Origin: Hydrogenophaga palleronii NBRC 102513
Lineage (GTDB): Bacteria > Pseudomonadota > Gammaproteobacteria > Burkholderiales > Burkholderiaceae_C
Assembly (NCBI RefSeq): GCF_001571225.1
Contig: NZ_BCTJ01000001.1
Coordinates: 186,001 to 250,000 of the forward strand
Direction of reading: 5' to 3'
Length of the DNA stretch: 64,000 bases
Positions 19,789 to 30,600 of this stretch are shown here, piece by piece. Under the pieces are notes generated by a model. The model saw only the letters and a program-made list of their open reading frames with translations. It did no database searches and was not told the origin of the DNA. The translations under genes were made by a program, and so were the position numbers. How positions within the stretch are numbered: the first letter of the stretch is position 1; each line of letters starts with the position of its first letter.

Positions 19789-21762
19789 TCAGCTGGCGGT
19801 GGCGGGGCTCGGCCGCGTGCGGTAGAACTTCAGCGGGCTGGCCGGCACCGCCTGCATCACGGTGGGCTTGATGCGGCCGACCACGTGCATCTCGCAGGGC
19901 TTGCAGTCAAAACGCAGCGTGAGCTTTTCGTTGCCGTGCGTGATGCTCATGGGTTCGGCGCGGATGGTGCCCTGAACCCCGGTGACGCCCTTGGCCTGCT
20001 TGGGGCAGAGGCTGAGCGAGAAACGCACGCAGTGCTTGGTGATCATCAGGCTCACTTCGCCTTCTTCCTCGTGGCTCTCGTAGGCCGAGGCGATCACCTT
20101 CACGCCGTGTTTCGCATAGAAGTCGCGCGCCTTGTGGTTGAACACGTTGGCCAGGTAGGTGAGCGTGTCTTCCGGGTAGGCCACCGGCGGGTCCACCGGC
20201 ACGGCGCGCGGCAGGCGCTGCCAGGCCGATGCGCGCGCGGCTTCGAGCGCAGCGATGGCGTCGCGCCGCAACGGGTTGAGCAGTGAGGCCGGCACGAACC
20301 AGGGCTGCGAGAGCTGCAGCGACACGTCGATGGGCTCGAACACCGTCTCGCCCAGGCGCGACAGTGCTTCGCGCAGCCGCGCCTCGGCCTGCGCCGGGTC
20401 CTTCGCCGGCTCCAGTGCGCAGGGCAGGGTGGCGGCGGCGCAGTGGCCGTCTTCGTCGGTCGCGGTGAGCGTCAGGCCCTCGGCGGTGTCTTCGAGCCGC
20501 AGCCAGGCGCCGATGCGCCGGTCGGCCGACTTTTTCTCCAGCGAGCGCACCCAGTCCATGTCGCGGTTGCGGTTGACCACCGTGCCGGCCTTGAGGTGGC
20601 GCAGGCCGGCGAGTTCGTCCTTGGGGAACACGCGCCACTGACCGGCGCGGCCCGCCGGTTCGGCGCGGTTGATCTGCAGGCCAACGAGTTCCTTGTGCAG
20701 GTCGAGGTAACAGAGGCCGTCGCCGTTGTGGATCACGGTCGCGCGGTCGTCGGTTTCCAGTTCGACGAAGTTCGGTCCGACCTTGGTCACCCAGCCGATC
20801 GGGCGGCCCGGGTTCTTCGGTGTGTCGAAGGCGCCGATGTCTTCCTTTCGGCCCTGCACGAAATAGTCGGTGAACTCGCGGTTGAAGTTCTGGTCCGGGT
20901 CGGGCGAAAAACCGAACGTGCAGCGCCCGCTGGAGGCACGGGCCAGCTCGGGCCGCTCGTCCAGGATCTCGTCGAACAGGCGGCGGTAATGCGCCGTGAT
21001 GTTCTTGACGTAGCCCATGTCCTTGTAGCGGCCTTCGATCTTGAAGCTGCGCGCGCCGGCGTCGATGAGCTCGCGCAGGTTGTCGCTCTGGTTGTTGTCC
21101 TTCATCGACAGCACGTGCTTGTCGTGCGCGACGATGCGGCCCTGGCTGTCCTTCACCTCGTAGGGCAGGCGGCAGGCCTGCGAGCAGTCGCCCCGGTTCG
21201 CGCTGCGGCCGGTCTGCGCATGGCTCACGTAACACTGGCCGCTGTAGGCCACGCACAGGGCACCGTGGATGAAGAACTCGATCAGGCAGCGGTCGGCGTC
21301 CAGCGTGTCGCGGATGGCGGCGATCTGCGGCAGCGTGAGCTCGCGCGCCAGCACCAGCTTGGACAGGCCGGCATCCTGCAGGAAGCGGGCTTTCTCGGGC
21401 GTGCGGATGTCGGTCTGCGTGCTGGCGTGCAGCTGGATCGGCGGCAGGCCGGCCTCCAGCAGGCCCATGTCCTGGATGATCAGCGCGTCCACGCCGGCGT
21501 CGTACAGCTGCCAGGCCAGCTTGCGCGCGGGCTCGAGCTCGTCGTCGCGCAGGATGGTGTTCATGGTCGTGTAGATGCGGCTGCCGAAGCGGTGCGCGTG
21601 CTTCACCAGGCGGGCGATGTCCTGCACCCGGTTGTCTGCGCTGGTGCGCGCGCCGAACGACGGGCCGCCGATGTAGACCGCGTCGGCGCCGTGGTTCACC
21701 GCCTCGATGCCGATCTCGGCGTCGCGGGCGGGGGAGAGCAATTCAATCTGGTGGGGCAGCAT
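19789..21762 (-). CDS. rlhA: 23S rRNA 5-hydroxycytidine C2501 synthase (peptidase U32 family)
   Basis: 657-aa U32-family protein with the YdcP/RlhA layout. An N-terminal TIM-barrel-like part begins LLSPARDAEIGIEAVNHGADAVYIGGP. The U32 signature contains clustered cysteines (GQCYVSH, GDCSQACRLPYEV, SGRCTFGF) that in this family bind an iron-sulfur cluster. An extra C-terminal collagenase/DUF3656-type region ends in FDCKPCEMHV. RlhA hydroxylates C2501 of 23S rRNA using prephenate-linked chemistry; the assignment rests on length and overall order. The ATG at 21762 begins MLPHQIELLSPARD; a far longer open frame upstream overlaps the divergent hydrolase gene. The 69-bp gap to that gene must hold both promoters. 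Confidence 0.85.
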   Translation of the reverse strand: MLPHQIELLSPARDAEIGIEAVNHGADAVYIGGPSFGARTSADNRVQDIARLVKHAHRFGSRIYTTMNTILRDDELEPARKLAWQLYDAGVDALIIQDMGLLEAGLPPIQLHASTQTDIRTPEKARFLQDAGLSKLVLARELTLPQIAAIRDTLDADRCLIEFFIHGALCVAYSGQCYVSHAQTGRSANRGDCSQACRLPYEVKDSQGRIVAHDKHVLSMKDNNQSDNLRELIDAGARSFKIEGRYKDMGYVKNITAHYRRLFDEILDERPELARASSGRCTFGFSPDPDQNFNREFTDYFVQGRKEDIGAFDTPKNPGRPIGWVTKVGPNFVELETDDRATVIHNGDGLCYLDLHKELVGLQINRAEPAGRAGQWRVFPKDELAGLRHLKAGTVVNRNRDMDWVRSLEKKSADRRIGAWLRLEDTAEGLTLTATDEDGHCAAATLPCALEPAKDPAQAEARLREALSRLGETVFEPIDVSLQLSQPWFVPASLLNPLRRDAIAALEAARASAWQRLPRAVPVDPPVAYPEDTLTYLANVFNHKARDFYAKHGVKVIASAYESHEEEGEVSLMITKHCVRFSLSLCPKQAKGVTGVQGTIRAEPMSITHGNEKLTLRFDCKPCEMHVVGRIKPTVMQAVPASPLKFYRTRPSPATAS

Positions 21763-21831
21763 GGCGTGGGCGGTCGGTGAGGGTGCAGAATCGGGCCGGA
21801 AAGCAACCCGACATTGTCCCGGAGAACGCCC

Positions 21832-22584
21832 ATGCGCCCAAGCCCCGACACCGCAAAACCCGCCATCGTGCTTGTGCACGGCGCCTGGCACGGCGCCTGG
21901 TGCTGGCGCCGTGTGCTGCCACTGCTGCGCAACGAAGGGGTGGAGGTCCACGCCGTCACGCTCACCGGCGTGGGCGAGCGCGCCCACCTGCTGTCGCATG
22001 ACATCGACCTGCAGACCCACATCCAGGACGTGCTGGGCCTGATCAAGGCCGAGGAGCTGCAGCGTGTGCTGCTGGTCGGCCACAGCTACGCGGGCATGGT
22101 GGTCACTGGCGCGGCCGACCGCCTGCAGCAGGCACACCCGGGCACCCTCGCCGGCCTGGTTTACCTCGACGCGGTGGTGCCGCAACCGGGCGAGAGCTGG
22201 AGCAGCCCGCACACGGAAGAAACGCGCCAGGGCCGCATCGACGCGGCGCGGGCCAGCGCCGGCCTGAGTTTTCCGCCGCCCGACGCCAAGGTGTTCGGGC
22301 TGGAGGGTGCCGACCGCGACTGGGTCAACCGCCGCCAGACGCCGCAGCCCTTCAAGGTCTACCAGCAGCCGCTGCAGTTCGATGCCGCGCGCGTGGCCGC
22401 CGTGCCGCGCAGCTTCATCGACTGCACCTCGCCCGCGCTGGCCACCATCGCCGCCTCGCGCACGCGCGTGCGCAGCGAGCCGGGCTGGCGCGTGCTGGAG
22501 CTGGCCACCGGCCACGACCCGATGGTGAGCGAACCCCAGGCCCTGGCGAAGCTGCTGCTGGACCTGCAGCGCGCGCCGGCATGA
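21832..22584 (+). CDS. Alpha/beta hydrolase (salicylate esterase/hydroxynitrile lyase-like)
   Basis: 250-aa single-domain hydrolase. The N-terminal IVLVHGAWHGAWCW forms the oxyanion region, the nucleophile elbow is GHSYAG with S85, and the catalytic histidine is H228 in GHDPM. This set is typical of the plant MES/HNL-like branch, which also occurs widely in bacteria. The ATG at 21832 follows GGAGA; a TTG at 21814 is rejected. The stop overlaps the next start by 4 bp (ATGA), so the two genes form an operon. Substrate unknown. Confidence 0.88.
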   Translation: MRPSPDTAKPAIVLVHGAWHGAWCWRRVLPLLRNEGVEVHAVTLTGVGERAHLLSHDIDLQTHIQDVLGLIKAEELQRVLLVGHSYAGMVVTGAADRLQQAHPGTLAGLVYLDAVVPQPGESWSSPHTEETRQGRIDAARASAGLSFPPPDAKVFGLEGADRDWVNRRQTPQPFKVYQQPLQFDAARVAAVPRSFIDCTSPALATIAASRTRVRSEPGWRVLELATGHDPMVSEPQALAKLLLDLQRAPA

Positions 22585-23336
22585 AGGCGGTGGCCGCCCC
22601 CCAACGGCTGGACCGCATCGACCTGCTGCGCGCGGTGGCCATGTTGTGGATGACCGCCTTCCACCTGTGTTTTGACCTCGACTTCTTCGGCTTCATCAAC
22701 CAGGACTTCTACCGCGACCCACTCTGGACAGGGCAGCGCACCGCCATCGTGAGCCTGTTCCTCTTCACCGCCGGGCTGTCGCAGGCGGTGGCGGTGCACC
22801 AGGGACAGAGCTGGGCGCGCTTCTGGAAACGCTGGTGCCAGGTAGCCGCTGCGGCGCTGCTGGTGACGGCTGGCTCGGTTGTCATGTTTCCCCACAGCTT
22901 CATCTACTTCGGGGTGCTGCACGGCATCGCGGTGATGCTGATCCTGGTGCGCCTCACGGCCGGCTGGGGTGTTGCCCTGTGGTGGCTGGGTGCCGCGGCC
23001 ATCGCGCTGAAGTTCGCCGCGCCCTTGGCCATTGCGGCCTGGCCGGTGCTGGAGGTGTTGAACACGCCCGTGCTCAACTGGCTGGGCCTGATCAGCGTGA
23101 AGCCGATCACCGAAGACTATGTGCCGCTGCTGCCCTGGCTGGGGGTGATGTGGTGGGGCATGGCCGCCGGGCAATGGGCGCTGCGCCACCGGCCCCGCTG
23201 GCTGGGCACCGCCGACGCGCCGGCCCGCGGCCTGCGGCGTGGGCTGGTGACGCTGGGGCGTTGGAGCTTGTTGTATTACCTGCTGCACCAGCCGGTGCTG
23301 ATCGGCCTGGTGGGGCTGGCTGCCATGCTGCGCTGA
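22581..23336 (+). CDS. DUF1624 / heparan-alpha-glucosaminide acetyltransferase-like membrane protein
   Basis: 251-aa inner-membrane protein with about seven hydrophobic segments. The N-terminal RLDRIDLLRAVAMLWMTAFHLCFDLDFFGF is the DUF1624 signature, with a conserved His in TM1. The family belongs to the large acyltransferase-3/HGSNAT group, so transfer of an acyl group across or within the membrane is plausible but unproven. Translationally coupled to the hydrolase by a 4-bp overlap and followed by a strong terminator. Confidence 0.82.
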   Translation: MKAVAAPQRLDRIDLLRAVAMLWMTAFHLCFDLDFFGFINQDFYRDPLWTGQRTAIVSLFLFTAGLSQAVAVHQGQSWARFWKRWCQVAAAALLVTAGSVVMFPHSFIYFGVLHGIAVMLILVRLTAGWGVALWWLGAAAIALKFAAPLAIAAWPVLEVLNTPVLNWLGLISVKPITEDYVPLLPWLGVMWWGMAAGQWALRHRPRWLGTADAPARGLRRGLVTLGRWSLLYYLLHQPVLIGLVGLAAMLR

Positions 23337-23362
23337 GCCGCAACCGCTCGACAGACAGACGA

Positions 23363-23391
23363 AAAAAAGCGCGGTCGGGCCGCGCTTTTTT
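23363..23391. terminator. Bidirectional intrinsic terminator
   Basis: Perfect 12-bp inverted repeat (AAAAAAGCGCGG / CCGCGCTTTTTT, loop TCGGG). The GC core is flanked by an A run on one side and a T run on the other, so it works in both directions. It lies between the convergent DUF1624 (+) and parvulin (-) genes. Confidence 0.92.
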
Positions 23392-23413
23392 GTGGGCGAA
23401 CAAGCCGGGTGGC

Positions 23414-24193
23414 TTATTGCACCTTGGCCTTGTCGCGCAGTTGCTGCTGGTATTCCTGCATCTTCTGCTGTTGCATCTGTTGCGCGATCTGCGGCTGGAT
23501 GTCTTCGAACTTGGGCAGCTCGGCGGTGCGCACGTCATCGACGCGGATCACGTGCCAGCCGAACTGGCTCTTCACCGGTTCTTGGGTCAGCTGGCCTTTT
23601 TCCAGCTTGACCATGGCGGCGGAGAACTCCGGCACGTAGCTGCCAGCGGCGGCCCAGTCGAGGTCACCACCGTTGGCGCCGGAGCCCGGGTCCTTCGATT
23701 GTTTCTTGGCGATCTCGTCGAACTTGCCACCCTTCTTGAGGCTGGCGATGATGGCCTTGGCTTCATCTTCCGATTCCACCAGGATGTGGCGCGCACGGTA
23801 TTCCTTGCCACCGTTGGCCGCCACGAACTTGTCGTACTCGGCGCGGATGTCGGCTTCGGTCACCGGGTTCTTTTTCTGCTGGTCGGCGAACAGGGCGCGG
23901 ATCATGATGGTCTGGCGCGCCAGCTCCATCTGCTGCTTGTATTCCTCGGTGGCGCCGATGCCGCGCTTTTGCGCTTCCTGCATGAAGATCTCGCGCAGGA
24001 TGGCTTCTTCCTTGAGTTGTGCACGCACGGCTTCGTCAACCGGGCGGCCGGTGGCAGCGATCTGCTGTTCCAGCGCGGCAACGCGCGAGGCCGGCACGGG
24101 CTTGCCGTTCACGATGGCCACGTTCTGGGCCATGGCCCAGGGAGCGGTGGTGATGAGCACTGCCGCAGTGAGGGCCGTCAGGGAAAATTTCAT
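23414..24193 (-). CDS. Periplasmic peptidyl-prolyl isomerase (parvulin/PpiC type)
   Basis: 259-aa exported folding factor. The signal peptide ends near WAMAQ. A SurA-like helical N-terminal region is followed by one parvulin domain (about residues 125-225) with ARHILVESEDEAK, FDEIAKKQSKDPGSGANGGDLDW and FGWHVIRVDDV. The ATG at 24193 follows GAGGAT at 5 nt; the longer open frame upstream has no signal sequence. Last gene of the yciB-bolA-parvulin operon. Confidence 0.92.
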   Translation of the reverse strand: MKFSLTALTAAVLITTAPWAMAQNVAIVNGKPVPASRVAALEQQIAATGRPVDEAVRAQLKEEAILREIFMQEAQKRGIGATEEYKQQMELARQTIMIRALFADQQKKNPVTEADIRAEYDKFVAANGGKEYRARHILVESEDEAKAIIASLKKGGKFDEIAKKQSKDPGSGANGGDLDWAAAGSYVPEFSAAMVKLEKGQLTQEPVKSQFGWHVIRVDDVRTAELPKFEDIQPQIAQQMQQQKMQEYQQQLRDKAKVQ

Positions 24194-24303
24194 GTTGATC
24201 CTCGGATGGAAAAAAATTTGGAGCCGCCGCCAGGGGCAGGGTTTCCTTGAACAGGTATCAGAACGTAGGCCGGGCGTCGGGACAAGGGCGGTTGGTGCTG
24301 CCA

Positions 24304-24582
24304 TCAAGCCTTGATTTCGATCGCCAATGCGTGCAGCCCCGCATCGGTGAATTTTTGCAGCGCATCATACACAAGGCGGTGCTGCGCCACCCGGCTGCGG
24401 CCGGCAAACGCCGGCCCGCCAATGCGCACGCGAAAGTGCGTGCCGTAGCCCAGGCCGTTGGCACCCGCGTGGCCGGAGTGCGCCGCGCTTTCGTCGAGCA
24501 CTTCCAGCTGCGTGGGCGCCAGCGCTTTGCGCAGGCGTGCTTCGATGGCGGCCGCGGTGGGGATCACGGAGGCTTCGCTCAT
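24304..24582 (-). CDS. bolA: BolA family protein
   Basis: 92-aa BolA-fold protein, usually a partner of monothiol glutaredoxins in iron-sulfur trafficking or a transcription modulator linked to cell shape. The core [26 protein letters not shown] holds the nucleic-acid-binding-like helix and the conserved cluster-ligand histidine. Its start overlaps the yciB stop by 4 bp. Start ATG as in family members. Confidence 0.9.
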   Translation of the reverse strand: MSEASVIPTAAAIEARLRKALAPTQLEVLDESAAHSGHAGANGLGYGTHFRVRIGGPAFAGRSRVAQHRLVYDALQKFTDAGLHALAIEIKA

Positions 24583-25130
24583 GGTTTTTTCTCCACTGCG
24601 TCATCGTCGTCCTTGATGAAACGCGCGATGTACAGCCCCTGGCCGACGATGAAGACTACCGGGAACACATAGCCCCAGAGCTTGAAGTTGACCCAGTCTT
24701 CGGTCGAGTAATAGGCCGCCACGTAGGCGTTGATGCCGGCCATGAACAGGAAGTAGGCAATCCAGGCGATGGTGAGGCGGGCCCAGACCGGGGCCGGCAG
24801 GTTGAGCTGGCTGCCGAGCAGGATCTGCAGGAAGTTCTTCTTCCAGATCCACAGGGCCGCGGCAAGCGCAATCGCCATGCTCGCGTAGAGCACGGTGGGC
24901 TTCCATTTGATGAAGCGCTCGTCCTGCAGGAACAGCGTGAGCGCGCCGAACACCAGCACCAGCAGCAAGGTGACCTTGTGCAAGGTCTGCAGTTTGCGGT
25001 CGCGGGCGTAGATCAGGCCGGTCTGCACGATGGTGGCGGCCATCAGCACCGCGGTGGCGGTGTAGATGTCGGCCATCTTGTAGGCCAGCACGAAGAGGGC
25101 AATCGGGAAAAAGTCGATGAGGAAACGCAT
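24579..25130 (-). CDS. yciB: Inner-membrane septation protein A (YciB/IspZ)
   Basis: 183-aa polytopic membrane protein with five or six hydrophobic segments. The N-terminal [18 protein letters not shown] and the internal [14 protein letters not shown] block identify the YciB family, which is involved in cell-envelope synthesis and division. The ATG at 25130 is preferred: the upstream open frame runs into the divergent gene. First gene of the operon, with a 4-bp overlap to bolA. Confidence 0.93.
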   Translation of the reverse strand: MRFLIDFFPIALFVLAYKMADIYTATAVLMAATIVQTGLIYARDRKLQTLHKVTLLLVLVFGALTLFLQDERFIKWKPTVLYASMAIALAAALWIWKKNFLQILLGSQLNLPAPVWARLTIAWIAYFLFMAGINAYVAAYYSTEDWVNFKLWGYVFPVVFIVGQGLYIARFIKDDDDAVEKKP

Positions 25131-25263
25131 CGCGCGATTATCGGCCTTGGCGCACAGGCTTCCTGATGCAGGGCTTAGGACGCCGCTGCGGAACTTGCGC
25201 CTTGTCACAAACTCTTTAGAGCAGCTCACCAAACCCCGCTTTCCCAACAGGAGTCCCCCGCGA

Positions 25264-26226
25264 ATGACCGCCCAGGAACACCAGTCGATTCTCAGCATTG
25301 CCATGTTGGCGGCGTTTGCCGACGGCCACAAGGCCGACACCGAGCGCGAGGCGATCCGGCGCATGGCCGAAAGCCTGCCGCGCGAGGCCGGTGGCACCGA
25401 GCTGGTGCGCCTGTACCAGGACGTGCTGCTCAAGCGCGTGTCCCTGGCCGAGGCCGAGGCCGGCCTCACCGACGCCGGGCAGCGGCAACTGGCCTATGAA
25501 ATGGCGGTCTGCGTGTGTGATGCCGACGGCCGCCAGAGCCCGGCCGAAGCCGCGTTCCTGGCCGACCTGAAAACCCGCCTGAAGCTCGACGGCCAGGAGG
25601 CCGCGGCCTTCGAGCGCGAAGCCGATGCGGTGCTGGACGCGGCCGACGAGGCGGTGCCCGCGGCGGCCACGGCCGCTGCGGCGCCCGTGGTAGCGTCCAG
25701 CGCGGCGCCCGGGGTGGACCTGGACAAATCCATCCTGAATTACGCGCTGCTCAATGGCGCGCTGGAACTGCTGCCGCAGTCCTGGGCCTCGATGGCCATC
25801 ATTCCGCTGCAGGTGAAGATGGTCTACGCCATCGGCAAGGCGCACGGTGTGGAGCTGGACCAGGGCCACATCCGCGAGTTCATCGCGGCGGCGGGCGTGG
25901 GCCTGACCTCGCAGTACCTGGAGCAGTTCGGCCGCAAGCTGCTGGGTGGCCTGCTGGGCAAGGCGGCGGGGCGCAGCATCGGCCGCATCGGTGGCGCGGC
26001 CACCGGCATGGCGTTTTCGTTTGCCACCACCTATGCCCTGGGCCAGGTAGCCAAGCGGTACTACGCGGGTGGCCGGACGATGAGCACCGAGCTGCTCAAG
26101 CAGAGCTTCCAGGACCTGCTGGGCCCGGCCAAGCAGATGCAGGCGCAGTACCTGCCGCAGATCCAGCAGAAGGCCGCCACGCTGGACGTGGCGCAGGTGA
26201 TGCAGATGGTGCGCGGCGGCGTCTGA
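25264..26226 (+). CDS. TerB-like / DUF697-like protein
   Basis: 320 aa. Residues about 5-125 form a TerB-like helical domain ([30 protein letters not shown], with paired acidic residues in [11 protein letters not shown]). An Ala/Val/Pro linker follows, then a C-terminal part with hydrophobic stretches ([25 protein letters not shown], and a Gly/Ala-rich segment near 245-265) resembling DUF697/YcjF-type membrane-associated regions. CAGGAGTCC before the ATG sets the start. Divergent from yciB, convergent with the second RND operon. Role unknown; a link to stress or tellurite handling is only by the domain name. Confidence 0.75.
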   Translation: MTAQEHQSILSIAMLAAFADGHKADTEREAIRRMAESLPREAGGTELVRLYQDVLLKRVSLAEAEAGLTDAGQRQLAYEMAVCVCDADGRQSPAEAAFLADLKTRLKLDGQEAAAFEREADAVLDAADEAVPAAATAAAAPVVASSAAPGVDLDKSILNYALLNGALELLPQSWASMAIIPLQVKMVYAIGKAHGVELDQGHIREFIAAAGVGLTSQYLEQFGRKLLGGLLGKAAGRSIGRIGGAATGMAFSFATTYALGQVAKRYYAGGRTMSTELLKQSFQDLLGPAKQMQAQYLPQIQQKAATLDVAQVMQMVRGGV

Positions 26227-26251
26227 GCGCCTCAGGGGCACCGTGGGCCCA

Positions 26252-27673
26252 TCAGGGCGTGCTGCCCCAGCCACCGCCGAGCGCGGCGATCAGTGCCATG
26301 CTGGCGAGCAGCCGGTCGGCCTGGGTTTCCAGTGCGGCGCGCCGGCTGTTCAGCGCCAGGTTCTGCGCCGTGGCCACTTCCAGGTAACTCACCACGCCGG
26401 CGGCGTAACGGTTGTTGACCACGCGCAGGTTTTCTTCGGCCAGCGCGGCCAGCGTGGCCTGTTGTCCGGTCTGCTCGGCCAGCAGCGCGAGCGAGGACAA
26501 CGCGTCTTCGGTTTCGCGCACCGCCTGCAATACGCTGGCGCGCCAGCCCGCGGCCAGCGCGTCGTAACCCGCTTCGGACTGCGCCAGCGCGGCACGCCGT
26601 GCGCCGCCGTCGAACAAGGTGGCCGCCAGCCGCGGGCCGAGGGACCAGGCGCGCACCGGTGCCTGCAGCCACTGCGACCAGCTGCCGCTCTGCAGCCCGG
26701 CGCTCAGGCCCAGGTTCAGGTCGGGCAGCCAGGCGGTTTGCGCCACACCCACGCGGGCATTGGCCGCCGCCAGCTGGTGCTGCGCCGCTGCCAGATCGGG
26801 CCGGCGCACCAGCAGCGCGGTCGGCAGTTGTGCCGGCACCGCAGGCAGGCCGGGCAGGGCGGCGGCCTGCGGCAACGAGAGTTCACCCGGCGTGCGGCCG
26901 GTCAGTTCGGCCAGGGCGTTGCGCTCCAGCGCGTGCTGGCGCTGGTTGCCCAGCACCTGGGTGCGCACCGACTGCCACTGGGTTTCGGCCAGGATCACGT
27001 CGGCCCGCGCGATCAGGCCGGCGGCGTACTGGTTGCGTGTGAGCTGCAGCGAGCGCTCGAAGGCCTGCAGGGTTTGCGCCAGCAGCACCTGCTGCAGCTC
27101 CAGCGAGCGCAGGCGCACGTAATGCTGGGCGGCACGCAACTGCAGCGCCAGGCGCAGCGCGCGGTGGTCGGCCTCGCTGGCGCTGGCGTCGGACTGCGCG
27201 GCCTGTTGCTGCAGGCCGATGCGGCCCCACAGGTCGGGCTCCCAGCCGATGTCCAGCCCGGCAGCAAACCGGTTCACCGTGGGCGTGCCGTCGGAACCGC
27301 CCGAGCGGGTGGCCGAGCCGGACACACCCACCTGCGGTGCGGCGGCGGCACCGGCGGCGTCCACCGCGGCCTGTGCCTGGCGCAGCCGCGCCAGGGCCTG
27401 CGCCAGGTTGGGGTTGGCGGCGGTCACGTCGGCCAGCAACTGGCTCAGCACAGGGTCCTGGAACGCCGTCCACCAGGTTGCGTTCTGCGCCGCCGCCGGG
27501 CCATCCGGCAGCGCCGCCACCGCGAGCCAGCCGGCCTGGTGGTGGAACTGTGCGGGCAAGGTGGTCTCGGGTGCCGGGTGCGGCAGGCTGCGGCTGGCGC
27601 AGGCGCTCAGCAGCAGGCCGCAGGCGGCCGCGGTCGCCAGGCGTTGCAGGGTGGGAGCGAAGGAACGGGTCAT
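26252..27673 (-). CDS. RND efflux outer-membrane lipoprotein, NodT family (second system)
   Basis: 473-aa TolC-fold lipoprotein with lipobox LSAC near residue 25. Typical features are WWTAFQDPVLSQLLADV, EPDLWGRI and LLVRRPDLAAAQHQL, then a second repeat ending with YAAGVVSYLEVATAQ. Its start overlaps the upstream permease by 4 bp. It is last in the four-gene MdtABC-like operon and supplies its own exit channel, unlike enteric mdtABC, which uses TolC. Confidence 0.9.
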   Translation of the reverse strand: MTRSFAPTLQRLATAAACGLLLSACASRSLPHPAPETTLPAQFHHQAGWLAVAALPDGPAAAQNATWWTAFQDPVLSQLLADVTAANPNLAQALARLRQAQAAVDAAGAAAAPQVGVSGSATRSGGSDGTPTVNRFAAGLDIGWEPDLWGRIGLQQQAAQSDASASEADHRALRLALQLRAAQHYVRLRSLELQQVLLAQTLQAFERSLQLTRNQYAAGLIARADVILAETQWQSVRTQVLGNQRQHALERNALAELTGRTPGELSLPQAAALPGLPAVPAQLPTALLVRRPDLAAAQHQLAAANARVGVAQTAWLPDLNLGLSAGLQSGSWSQWLQAPVRAWSLGPRLAATLFDGGARRAALAQSEAGYDALAAGWRASVLQAVRETEDALSSLALLAEQTGQQATLAALAEENLRVVNNRYAAGVVSYLEVATAQNLALNSRRAALETQADRLLASMALIAALGGGWGSTP

Positions 27674-30600
27674 GGCGCAGCGGGCGAGGAAGACGGCGAA
27701 GACGATGGGGTGGCGCGTCGCGACCATTGCCGCAGGCGCTCCAGGTAGAGGTAAACCACCGGCGTGGTGTAGAGCGTGAGCAACTGGCTCACCGCCAGCC
27801 CGCCGATGATGGCCACGCCCAGCGGGCGCCGCATCTCCGAGCCTTCGCCGAAGCCCAGCACCAGCGGCACCGCGCCCAGCAGCGCGGCGAGGTTGGTCAT
27901 GAGGATCGGGCGCAGGCGCAGGCGCGCCGCTTCGCGCACGGCGGCCAGCGGCATCAGGCCGCCACGGCGTTGGGCGTCGAGCGCGAAGTCGATCAGCAGG
28001 ATGGCGTTCTTCATCACCACGCCGATCAGCAGGAACAGGCCGAGCAGCGCGATCAGACTGAACTCCATCTGCGCCAGCCGCAGCGCCAGCAGCGCACCGA
28101 CGCCGGCCGAGGGCAGGGTGGAGAGGATGGTGAGCGGGTGCAGCGTGCTCTCGTACAACACGCCGAGCACCAGGTACACCGCGACCAGCACGCCCAGGAT
28201 CAGCCAGGGTTGGCGCGCCAGCGTGGCCTTCAGGCCGTTGCGGTCTTCCTTGCGCTCGCCGGCGTAGATGTTGGAGGGCAGCATGAGCAGATCCAGCGCG
28301 CGCTCGATCGCCTGTTGTGCCTGCGGCAGCGTGACGCCGGGCGCCAGGCCGTAGTCGACTCCGATGGAGGCGAACTGCGCGTCGTGCTGTACGCGGTCTT
28401 GCGACAGGCCGTACTGCCATTGGGCAAATGCGCTCAGCGGCACCGGCTGCGCGTTGTGGTTCATCACCTGCACCTGGGCCAGTGCCGACGGGTCGCTGCC
28501 GAACAGCGGGTCGAGCTCCATCACCACGCGGTACTGGTTGAGGTCGTCGTACAGCGTGGCCACCTGGCGCTGCGAGAAGGCGTTGTTCAAGGCCGAGGCC
28601 ACGCTGGCCATTTCCACGCCGTAGCGGCGCGCGGCTTCGCGGTCGATGGTGAGTTCGACCTGCTGTGCGTCTTCGCCGCCGGGCACGTTCACGTCCACCA
28701 GCTCGGGCAGGCGCTGCAGCGCATCGCCCACCGGGCGTGCCCACTGGCGCAGGGTCTGCAGCGAGTCCGAGCGCAGCACCAGGGTCTGCTCGCCGTCGCC
28801 GCCACCGTGTGCCTGCAGGCGGATGTCCTGCTCGACGTTGACGAACAGCATGGCGCCGGGCTGCAGCGGCGCGGTGCTGCGCAGGCGCTGCGCCACGACG
28901 GGCGCGGGGTCGCGTTCGGCCAGGGGTTTGAGGCGGACGCGGAACGCGGCGTTGCTGATGCCGGTGCGCGCGCCGGCCGTGCCGGTGACGTCGGCCACCG
29001 CCGGGTCGGCCAGGAGGTACTGGCGGTAGGCCTCGACCTTGGGCTGCATCACCTGGTACGAGAAGCCGTCGTCGCCGCGCACGAACGCGCTGAGCTGGCC
29101 GGTGTCCTGCGTCGGCAGCATGCCCTTGGGGCTGATGTTGTAGAGCCAGACGTTGAGCGCCACCACACCGGCCAACACCAGCAGGGCCACCACGCCGTGG
29201 CGCAGCACCCAGTCGAGCGAGCGCAGGTAACCCCGTTGTAGCGAGGCGAAGAACTCGCGCCCGGCCAGTGCCAGCCGGCCCGGCGCGCGGTCTTGCGCCG
29301 GCAGGGTGTGGGCGCACAACGCCGGGGTGAGCGAGAGCGAGACCGCCAGCGAGATCAGGATGGCCGCCGCCAGCGTGAGCGAGAACTCGCGGAACAGGCG
29401 CTCGATCACGCCGCCCATGAACAGGATGGCGACGAACACCACCACCAGCGCGAGGTTCATCGCCAGCAGGGTGAAGCCGACTTCACCCGCGCCGCGCATG
29501 GCCGCGCGCCAGACGCCGAAACGGGTCTGGCCGGTGCCGCCTGCGTGGCGCTGGCGTTCGATGTGGCGTTGCACGTTTTCCAGCACCACGATGGCGTCGT
29601 CCACCACCAGGCCGGCGGCCACGATCAGCGCCATCAGGCTCAGGTTGTTGAGCGAGAAGCCGAGCCACCACATCACCGTGAAGGTGCCGACCAGCGACAC
29701 CGGCAGCGCCAGCGCGGGAATGAGCGCGGTGCGCGCCCGACCCAGGAAGGCCCAGACCACCAGCATCACCAGTACGCAGGCGATCAGCAGCGTCCACTGC
29801 GCTTCGGCCAGGGTGGCGCGGATGCCGGGCGAGCGGTCCATCACCACCGAGAGCTGGGTGTCGGCCGGCAGCAGCGCGCGCAGTTGCGGCATTTGTTCGT
29901 AGATCGCGTCCAGCGTCTGCACGATGTTGGCGTCGGCGCGGCGGCTGACCAGCAGCACGACGGCGGTGCGCTGATTGTGGTACCCGCTGGTGTAGCGGTT
30001 CTCCACCGAGTCGGTGACACGCGCCACGTCGGACAGCCGCACCAGCGCGCCCTGGTCGTGGCGCACCACCAGTTGGGCGAAGTCGGCCGCGCTGCGCATC
30101 GGCTGCGACAGCGCGATCTGCCAGCGCTGTGCGCCGTGTTCGATGGCGCCCAACGGCCGCCAGGCATTGGCCTCGCCAATCGCGCGGCGCACGTCTTCCA
30201 TAGACAGGCCCAGGTGGGTGAGCGCGGCGCCGTCGAGTTGCACGCGTACCGCCGGCAGCGACGCGCCGTCCACCCGCACCTCGCCCACACCGACGATCTG
30301 TGACAGCTTCTGCGCCAGCACGGTGGAGGCGTTGTCGTACAGCACCGAGGGCGGCAGCTGTGGCGAACTCAGCGCCAGCGCCATGATGGGCGCCTGCGAG
30401 GGGTTGACCTTGCGGAACGAGGGATTGCCGCTCATGCCCGAGGGCAGTTGCCCCCGCGCCGCGTTGATGGCGGCCTGCACCTCGCGCGCGGCCTCGTCGA
30501 TGTTGCGGCCGAGTTCGAAGTCCAGGTTGACGCGCGTGGCGCCCTGGTTGCTGCTGGAGGCGATGCGCGCCACGCCGGCGATGCTGCCGAGCGCGCGCTC

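Noticed and set aside
19789-22515. Longer version of the U32 protein starting at 22515
   Set aside because: The extra N-terminal part is antisense to the hydrolase gene and has no family match; MLPHQIELLSPARD at 21762 is the true start.
23363-23391. Hairpin considered as a transposon end or attachment site
   Set aside because: Poly-A/poly-T flanks and position between convergent genes fit an ordinary bidirectional terminator.
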